Below are positions 5,343 to 9,347 of a stretch of 9,347 nt of DNA, piece by piece (position 1 is the stretch's first letter; each line of letters begins with the position of its first letter). Position numbers and translations under genes: made by a program. The DNA is from Thiobacter sp964445085 (GTDB lineage Bacteria > Pseudomonadota > Gammaproteobacteria > Burkholderiales > Thiobacteraceae): contig CAYUJV010000109.1 of the NCBI GenBank assembly GCA_964445085.1, positions 1 through 9,347 on the forward strand, given 5' to 3'. Under the pieces are notes generated by a model that had not been told where the DNA came from, made no database searches, and was given only the letters and a program-made list of their open reading frames with translations.

Positions 5343-6221
5343 ATGGCTGAAATCACCGCAGGCATGGTGAAGGAACTGCGCGAGCTGACCGGGCTCGGCA
5401 TGATGGAATGCAAGAAGGCGCTGGCGGAAGCCGGCGGCGACATGAAGAAGGCCGAAGACCTGCTGCGCATCAAGAGCGGCGCCAAGGCGTCCAAGGCCGC
5501 CGGCCGCGTGGCCGCGGAAGGCGTGATCGGCAGCTACATCAGCCCGGACGGCAAGACCGGCGCCCTGGTGGAAGTGAACTGCGAAACCGACTTTGTCGGC
5601 AAGAACGAAGACTTCAGCGCCTTCGCCAAGGAATGTGCCAAGCTGGTGGCCGAGAACGATCCGGCCGACATCGAAGCCCTGTCCAAGCTGAAGATGGCTT
5701 CCGGCCAGACCGTGGAAGAGGCCCGCCAGGCGCTGATCATGAAGCTGGGCGAGAACATGACCCTGCGCCGCATGGCGCGCTTCGCCACGTCCGGCAAGCT
5801 GTCCGCCTACCTGCACGGCAACAAGATCGGCGTGATGGTGGACCTCACTGGCGGCGACGAGACCCTGGGCAAGGACATCGCCATGCACGTGGCGGCGTCC
5901 AAGCCGATCGCCGTGTCCAAGGAACAGGTCCCGGCCGAGAACATCGAGCGCGAGCGCGAGATCGCCAAGGCGCGCGCCCTGGAATCGGGCAAGCCCGCCA
6001 ACATCGTCGACAAGATCGTCGAAGGCAGCGTGGCCAAGTTCCTGTCGGAAGTGACCCTGCTCGGCCAGCCCTTCGTGAAGAATCCGGACGAGACCGTGGA
6101 GAAGCTGCTCAAGTCCAAGGGCGCCAGCGTCAACACCTTCACCATGTTCGTCGTGGGCGAGGGCATCGAGAAGAAGGTCGTGGACTACGCAGCGGAAGTG
6201 GCTGCCGCGGCGAAAGTCTGA
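5343..6221 (+). CDS. tsf: Translation elongation factor Ts
   Basis: EF-Ts is the guanine nucleotide exchange factor that regenerates EF-Tu-GTP in the cytoplasm. The 292-aa product carries the N-terminal UBA-like domain with the signature TGLGMMECKKAL (16-27) and the second signature VNCETDFVGKNEDF (78-91), both family hallmarks. The rest shows the two core subdomains (around MTLRRMARFATSG and AMHVAASKPIAVS) and the C-terminal LLGQPFVKNPDETV segment. ATG 5343 has AGGAG (5332-5336) 6 nt upstream. It lies 68 nt after rpsB, beyond the attenuator-like hairpin, and its stop is only 4 nt before pyrH. Confidence 0.98.
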   Translation: MAEITAGMVKELRELTGLGMMECKKALAEAGGDMKKAEDLLRIKSGAKASKAAGRVAAEGVIGSYISPDGKTGALVEVNCETDFVGKNEDFSAFAKECAKLVAENDPADIEALSKLKMASGQTVEEARQALIMKLGENMTLRRMARFATSGKLSAYLHGNKIGVMVDLTGGDETLGKDIAMHVAASKPIAVSKEQVPAENIEREREIAKARALESGKPANIVDKIVEGSVAKFLSEVTLLGQPFVKNPDETVEKLLKSKGASVNTFTMFVVGEGIEKKVVDYAAEVAAAAKV

Positions 6222-6225
6222 GTCG

Positions 6226-6945
6226 ATGGCGGAGCTCCGCTACAAGCGCATCCTGCTCAAGCTGAGCGGCGAGGCGCTGATGGGCGAGGGTGCCTATGGC
6301 ATCGATCGCCCCACCCTCGACGGCATGGCGGCCCAGGTCGCCGAGGCCGCCAGGCTGGGGGTGCAGATCGCCATCGTCATCGGCGGCGGCAACATCTTTC
6401 GCGGCGTCTCCGCCGGCGCGGTCGGCATGGACCGCGCCCAGGCCGACTACATGGGCATGCTGGCCACGGTGATCAACTCCCTGGCGCTGCAGGATGCCCT
6501 GCGCCGCGCCGGCCTGGACTGCCGCGTGCAGTCGGCGCTGACCATCGAGCAGGTGGCCGAGCCCTACATCCGCGGCAAGGCGCTGCGCTACCTGGAAGAG
6601 GGCAAGGTGGTGATCTTCGGCGCCGGCACCGGCAATCCCTTCTTCACCACCGATACGGCAGCGGCGCTGCGCGGGGTGGAGATCGGCGCCGACATCGTGC
6701 TCAAGGCCACCAAGGTGGACGGCGTATATACCGCCGACCCGAAGAAGGATGCGAGCGCCACGCGCTACCATACGCTGACCTTCGACGAGGCCATCGCCAA
6801 AAACCTGGGTGTGATGGATGCGACCGCGTTCGCCCTGTGCCGCGAGCAGAAGATGCCGCTGTGCGTGTTCAGCATCTTCAAGCAGGGCGCCCTCAAGCGG
6901 GTGGTGATGGGCGAGGACGAAGGCACCCTGGTCACAGTGAACTGA
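6226..6945 (+). CDS. pyrH: UMP kinase
   Basis: PyrH phosphorylates UMP to UDP with ATP, a hexameric allosteric enzyme of pyrimidine nucleotide synthesis in bacteria. The 239-aa protein belongs to the amino acid kinase fold. It has KLSGEAL (12-18) for phosphate binding, IGGGNIFRG (52-60), the UMP-contacting region around DRAQADYMGMLAT (69-81), GTGNPFFTTDTAA (134-146) and KATKVDGVYTADP (160-172). Length is as expected (E. coli 241). The start follows the tsf stop by 4 nt, and the upstream GAAAG (6212-6216) is a weak ribosome binding site, so translation is probably coupled to tsf. PyrH is known to be feedback-inhibited by UTP and activated by GTP. Confidence 0.98.
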   Translation: MAELRYKRILLKLSGEALMGEGAYGIDRPTLDGMAAQVAEAARLGVQIAIVIGGGNIFRGVSAGAVGMDRAQADYMGMLATVINSLALQDALRRAGLDCRVQSALTIEQVAEPYIRGKALRYLEEGKVVIFGAGTGNPFFTTDTAAALRGVEIGADIVLKATKVDGVYTADPKKDASATRYHTLTFDEAIAKNLGVMDATAFALCREQKMPLCVFSIFKQGALKRVVMGEDEGTLVTVN

Positions 6946-6967
6946 TGCATCGAAGAGGATTGGAGAT

Positions 6968-7531
6968 ATGAGTTCCGTCGCCGAAGTGAAGAAGAACGCC
7001 GAGCAGAAAATGCAGAAATCCATCGAGGCGCTCAAGACCGACCTCGGCAAGGTGCGCACCGGCCGCGCCCACACCGGCCTGCTCGATCACATCATGGTGG
7101 ACTACTACGGCAGCATGATGCCCATCAACCAGGTGGCCAACGTCACCCTGGTGGATGCGCGCACCATCGGCGTCGCGCCCTGGGAGAAGAAAATGATCCC
7201 GGTGGTGGAAAAGGCCATCCGCGAATCGGACCTCGGCCTGAACCCGGCGACCCAGGGGGAGATGATCCGGGTGCCGATGCCGCCGCTGACCGAGGAGCGC
7301 CGCAAGGAGCTGATCAAGGTGGTCAAGAGCGAGGGCGAAAATGCCAAGGTCGCGGTGCGCAACGTGCGGCGCGATGCCAACAACGCGCTGAAGGAGCTGG
7401 TGAAGGACAAGCTCATCAGCGAGGACGACGAGCGCCGCGCCCAGGACGACGTGCAGAAACTCACCGACCGCTACGTGGCGGAGATCGACAAGCTGCTGCA
7501 GGCCAAAGAAGCCGACCTGATGGCCATCTGA
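6968..7531 (+). CDS. frr: Ribosome recycling factor
   Basis: RRF acts with EF-G to split the post-termination ribosome. The 187-aa product (E. coli 185) shows the three-helix bundle and small beta domain in order: N-terminal helix with KVRTGRAHTGLLD (28-40), the beta domain VDYYGSMMPINQVANVTLVDAR (44-65), then PPLTEERRKELIK (105-117) and VAVRNVRRDANNALK (128-142) with the conserved arginines. The C-terminal helix is LTDRYVAEIDKLLQAKEADLM. ATG 6968 is preceded by AGAGGA (6954-6959); a second GGAG (6962-6965) is too close to act alone. The gap from pyrH is 22 nt. Confidence 0.98.
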   Translation: MSSVAEVKKNAEQKMQKSIEALKTDLGKVRTGRAHTGLLDHIMVDYYGSMMPINQVANVTLVDARTIGVAPWEKKMIPVVEKAIRESDLGLNPATQGEMIRVPMPPLTEERRKELIKVVKSEGENAKVAVRNVRRDANNALKELVKDKLISEDDERRAQDDVQKLTDRYVAEIDKLLQAKEADLMAI

Positions 7532-7533
7532 GG
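7530..7533 (+). promoter_or_regulatory. Shine-Dalgarno site of uppS overlapping the frr stop codon
   Basis: GAGG at 7530-7533 shares two bases with the frr TGA (7529-7531) and lies 9 nt before GTG 7543. It supports the GTG start and suggests that uppS is initiated by ribosomes finishing frr. Confidence 0.5.
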
Positions 7534-7542
7534 CTGCACCCG

Positions 7543-8298
7543 GTGGCTCTGTTCCGCAGTTCAACCCGCAGCATCCCCGAGGCGAGCGCCGTTCCGCGCC
7601 ATGTGGCCATCATCATGGACGGCAACGGGCGCTGGGCCAAGAAGCGCCTGCTGCCGCGGGTGGCGGGCCACCGCAAGGGCGTGGAAACGGTGCGCCAGGT
7701 CATCCGCTCCTGCATCGAGCGCGGTGTGGAGTACCTGACCCTGTTCGCCTTCAGCAGCGAAAACTGGCGGCGCCCGGCGGAGGAAGTCTCCCTGCTGATG
7801 CAGCTGTTCGTGGTGGCACTGGAGCAGGAGGTCACCAAGCTGCACGAGAACGAGATCCGCTTCAAGCTGATCGGCGACGTGTCGCCCTTCGATGCGCGCC
7901 TGCGCGAACTGATCGCCCACGCCGAGCAGCTCACCGCCAACAACACCCGGCTGACCCTGACCATCGCCGCCAACTACGGGGGGCGCTGGGACATTCTCCA
8001 GGCCGCCAACCGCATGCTCGCCGCGCGGCCGGAACTGGCCAAGGGCTTCAGCGAGGATGATCTGACGCCCTATCTCTGCCTCGCCGGCGCGCCGGAGCCG
8101 GACCTGTTCATCCGCACCGGCGGCGAGCAGCGCATCAGCAATTTTCTGCTGTGGCAGCTCGCCTATACCGAACTGTATTTCACCGAAACGCTGTGGCCCG
8201 ATTTCGATGCGAAGGCCTTCGATGCGGCCATCCATTCCTTCCAGACCCGGGAGCGGCGCTTCGGCCGCACCAGCGAGCAGCTGAAAGAGCATGCTTAA
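7543..8298 (+). CDS. uppS: (2E,6E)-farnesyl-diphosphate-specific ditrans,polycis-undecaprenyl-diphosphate synthase
   Basis: UppS adds eight isopentenyl units to farnesyl diphosphate to make the C55 lipid carrier for peptidoglycan and other wall polymers. The 251-aa product has the cis-prenyltransferase signatures: HVAIIMDGNGRWAKKR (20-35) with catalytic Asp26, AGHRKG (41-46), FAFSSENWRRP (68-78), NYGGRWDI (144-151), DLFIRTGGEQRISNFLLWQ (187-205) and YTELYFTETLWPDF (208-221). The start is GTG at 7543. The first in-frame ATG falls inside the MDGNGR motif and would remove part of the active site, so GTG is required. The 3' end overlaps cdsA by 8 nt. Confidence 0.97.
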   Translation: MALFRSSTRSIPEASAVPRHVAIIMDGNGRWAKKRLLPRVAGHRKGVETVRQVIRSCIERGVEYLTLFAFSSENWRRPAEEVSLLMQLFVVALEQEVTKLHENEIRFKLIGDVSPFDARLRELIAHAEQLTANNTRLTLTIAANYGGRWDILQAANRMLAARPELAKGFSEDDLTPYLCLAGAPEPDLFIRTGGEQRISNFLLWQLAYTELYFTETLWPDFDAKAFDAAIHSFQTRERRFGRTSEQLKEHA

Positions 8299-9115
8299 GC
8301 AGCGTCTGCTCGCGGCGCTGGTGCTGATCCCGGCCTTCCTCGCCGCACTCTGGTTCTTGCCGCAGTGGGCCTGGGCCGCGCTCATGGGTGCCGTCGTGCT
8401 GCTGGGCGCCGACGAGTGGGCGCGCCTGAGCGGCTACCCGCAGCTCGGGCGCAGCGCATTCCTCGTCGCCACCGCCGCCATCCTCGCCAGTTCCTACGCG
8501 CTCCTCAGCGCGGGGGCGTCCCCGGCATGGTGGATGCTGCCGCTCGCCGTCCTGTTCTGGCTGCTGGTCGCGCCGCTGTGGCTTGGCGGCCACTGGCGCG
8601 GCGCCAATGGGCTGGTCCGGGCCGTCGCCGGCTGGATCGTGCTGATTCCGACCTGGATCGCCATCGTCGAGCTGCGCCTGATCGGGCCGGGCCTCGTGCT
8701 CTACGCCATGGGCATGATCTGGCTCGCCGACAGCGCCGCCTACTTCAGCGGCCGCATGTGGGGCCGGCACAAGCTCGCCCCGACGGTGAGCCCGGGCAAG
8801 ACCTGGGAAGGCGTCGCCGGCGCGCTCGTGGCGGTGACGGTCCTCGCCGCCCTGGTCGCACGCGGGGGCAAGGATTTCTTCCTCGCGGGCTACGCAGTGG
8901 AAGTGTGGCGGCTGGTGGTGGCAAGCTGGTTCATCGTCGGAATGAGCATCATCGGCGACTTGTTCGAGTCGCACATCAAGCGCACGGCCGGCGTCAAGGA
9001 CAGCGGCCACCTGATTCCGGGCCACGGCGGCGTGCTCGACCGCATCGACAGCCAGACCGCCGCCTTGCCGCTGTTCCTGGCCCTGTGCCTGTACTATCTC
9101 GGCCGCTTTTCGTGA
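8291..9115 (+). CDS. cdsA: Phosphatidate cytidylyltransferase (CDP-diglyceride synthase)
   Basis: CdsA makes CDP-diacylglycerol from CTP and phosphatidic acid in the inner membrane, the branch point for all phospholipids. The 274-aa protein is strongly hydrophobic with about seven to eight membrane segments (for example about 7-23, 28-41, 55-74, 82-97, 111-127, 133-149, 176-190 and 207-222). The family signature S-x-x-K-R-x4-K-D...H-G-G-x-x-D-R-x-D is complete at residues 227-253 (SHIKRTAGVKDSG, PGHGGVLDRID). The conserved SPGKTWEG stretch lies at 167-174. ATG 8291 overlaps the end of uppS (ATGCTTAA), so the two are translationally coupled. Confidence 0.97.
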   Translation: MLKQRLLAALVLIPAFLAALWFLPQWAWAALMGAVVLLGADEWARLSGYPQLGRSAFLVATAAILASSYALLSAGASPAWWMLPLAVLFWLLVAPLWLGGHWRGANGLVRAVAGWIVLIPTWIAIVELRLIGPGLVLYAMGMIWLADSAAYFSGRMWGRHKLAPTVSPGKTWEGVAGALVAVTVLAALVARGGKDFFLAGYAVEVWRLVVASWFIVGMSIIGDLFESHIKRTAGVKDSGHLIPGHGGVLDRIDSQTAALPLFLALCLYYLGRFS

Positions 9116-9141
9116 GCCGCCTTTCCCTGCCGCAGACAAGC

Positions 9142-9347
9142 ATGCAACGTCTCACCATCCTCGGCTCCACCGGCAGCATCGGCCTCAGCACGCTGGACGT
9201 GGTGGGGCGCCACCCGCAGCGCTTCCAGGTCTACGCGCTCACCGCGAACCGCCAATGGCAGCGCCTGCTCGATCAGTGCCGGCGCTTCCGGCCGCGCTAC
9301 GCGGTGCTGCTGGATGCGCCGGCCGGCGCCGAACTGGCGCGCGCCCT
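9142..9347 (+). CDS. dxr: 1-deoxy-D-xylulose 5-phosphate reductoisomerase, N-terminal part (3' end outside window)
   Basis: DXR catalyses the committed step of the MEP isoprenoid pathway, turning DXP into MEP with NADPH. The 68 visible codons begin MQRLTILGSTGSIG, whose GSTGSIG (8-14) is the NADPH-binding turn of the family. The text continues with STLDVVGRHPQRFQVYALTANR, the usual first beta-alpha-beta unit. ATG 9142 gives the standard N-terminus. An in-frame GTG at 9112, whose GTGA overlaps the cdsA stop, would add ten residues and allow coupling; neither start has a strong Shine-Dalgarno sequence. The gene is open at the window end and shows no break. Confidence 0.93.
   Translation, partial: MQRLTILGSTGSIGLSTLDVVGRHPQRFQVYALTANRQWQRLLDQCRRFRPRYAVLLDAPAGAELARA

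Noticed and set aside
4483..5343. A 286-codon open frame on the minus strand, antisense to rpsB
   Set aside because: Shadow of the conserved S2 gene. It also runs through the terminator-like hairpin.
1..9347. Whole-window look for tRNA, rRNA, CRISPR arrays, transposases and att sites
   Set aside because: No cloverleaf-like sequence, regularly spaced repeats, transposase motifs or duplicated gene ends were seen by eye. A tool-based scan was not possible.

Overview
The window is a GC-rich stretch of a proteobacterial chromosome made almost entirely of core housekeeping genes. The order rpsB-tsf-pyrH-frr-uppS-cdsA-dxr, with map-glnD divergent from it, is the classic proteobacterial arrangement. 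The form of the proteins (S2 beginning MSVTMRQMLEAG, EF-Ts with TGLGMMECKKAL) and a FliK/FhlB-like pair beside glnD make a betaproteobacterium the best guess, perhaps near Rhodocyclales or Nitrosomonadales. That placement is an inference from memory of these families, not a search result. No mobile gene, tRNA, rRNA or CRISPR array is visible.

Layout. (1) 1-783, plus strand: the C-terminal end of a FliK-like flagellar hook-length protein, overlapping by 8 nt a 106-aa protein that resembles only the cytoplasmic C-terminal domain of FlhB. (2) 794-4190, minus strand: map (methionine aminopeptidase) followed by glnD (PII uridylyltransferase), overlapping by 14 nt. glnD meets the FlhB-like gene tail to tail across only 10 nt with no terminator. 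(3) 4191-4527: the divergent control region. It holds an extended -10 promoter for map, a sigma70-type promoter for rpsB, and a leader of about 214 nt before rpsB. The leader contains a REP-like palindromic repeat and a 9-bp long-range helix that ends one base before the rpsB Shine-Dalgarno sequence. (4) 4528-9347, plus strand: rpsB, an intercistronic hairpin with a U-tract, tsf, pyrH, frr, uppS, cdsA and the 5' end of dxr.

How the genes fit together. rpsB, tsf and frr serve translation (small subunit, elongation, recycling) and pyrH makes UDP for RNA and sugar-nucleotide synthesis. uppS and cdsA build envelope precursors (undecaprenyl diphosphate, CDP-diacylglycerol), and dxr starts the MEP pathway that supplies the isoprenoid units UppS uses. 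map acts on nascent proteins and glnD reports nitrogen status to PII. Spacing from tsf onward is tight (4, 22 and 11 nt gaps, then an 8 nt overlap), which suggests one operon with translational coupling. The terminator-like hairpin after rpsB probably sets the S2:EF-Ts ratio.

All coding genes look intact except the two cut by the window ends. I found no evidence of a novel multi-gene system. The parts that merit a second look are the rpsB leader and the stand-alone FlhB C-terminal-domain protein.
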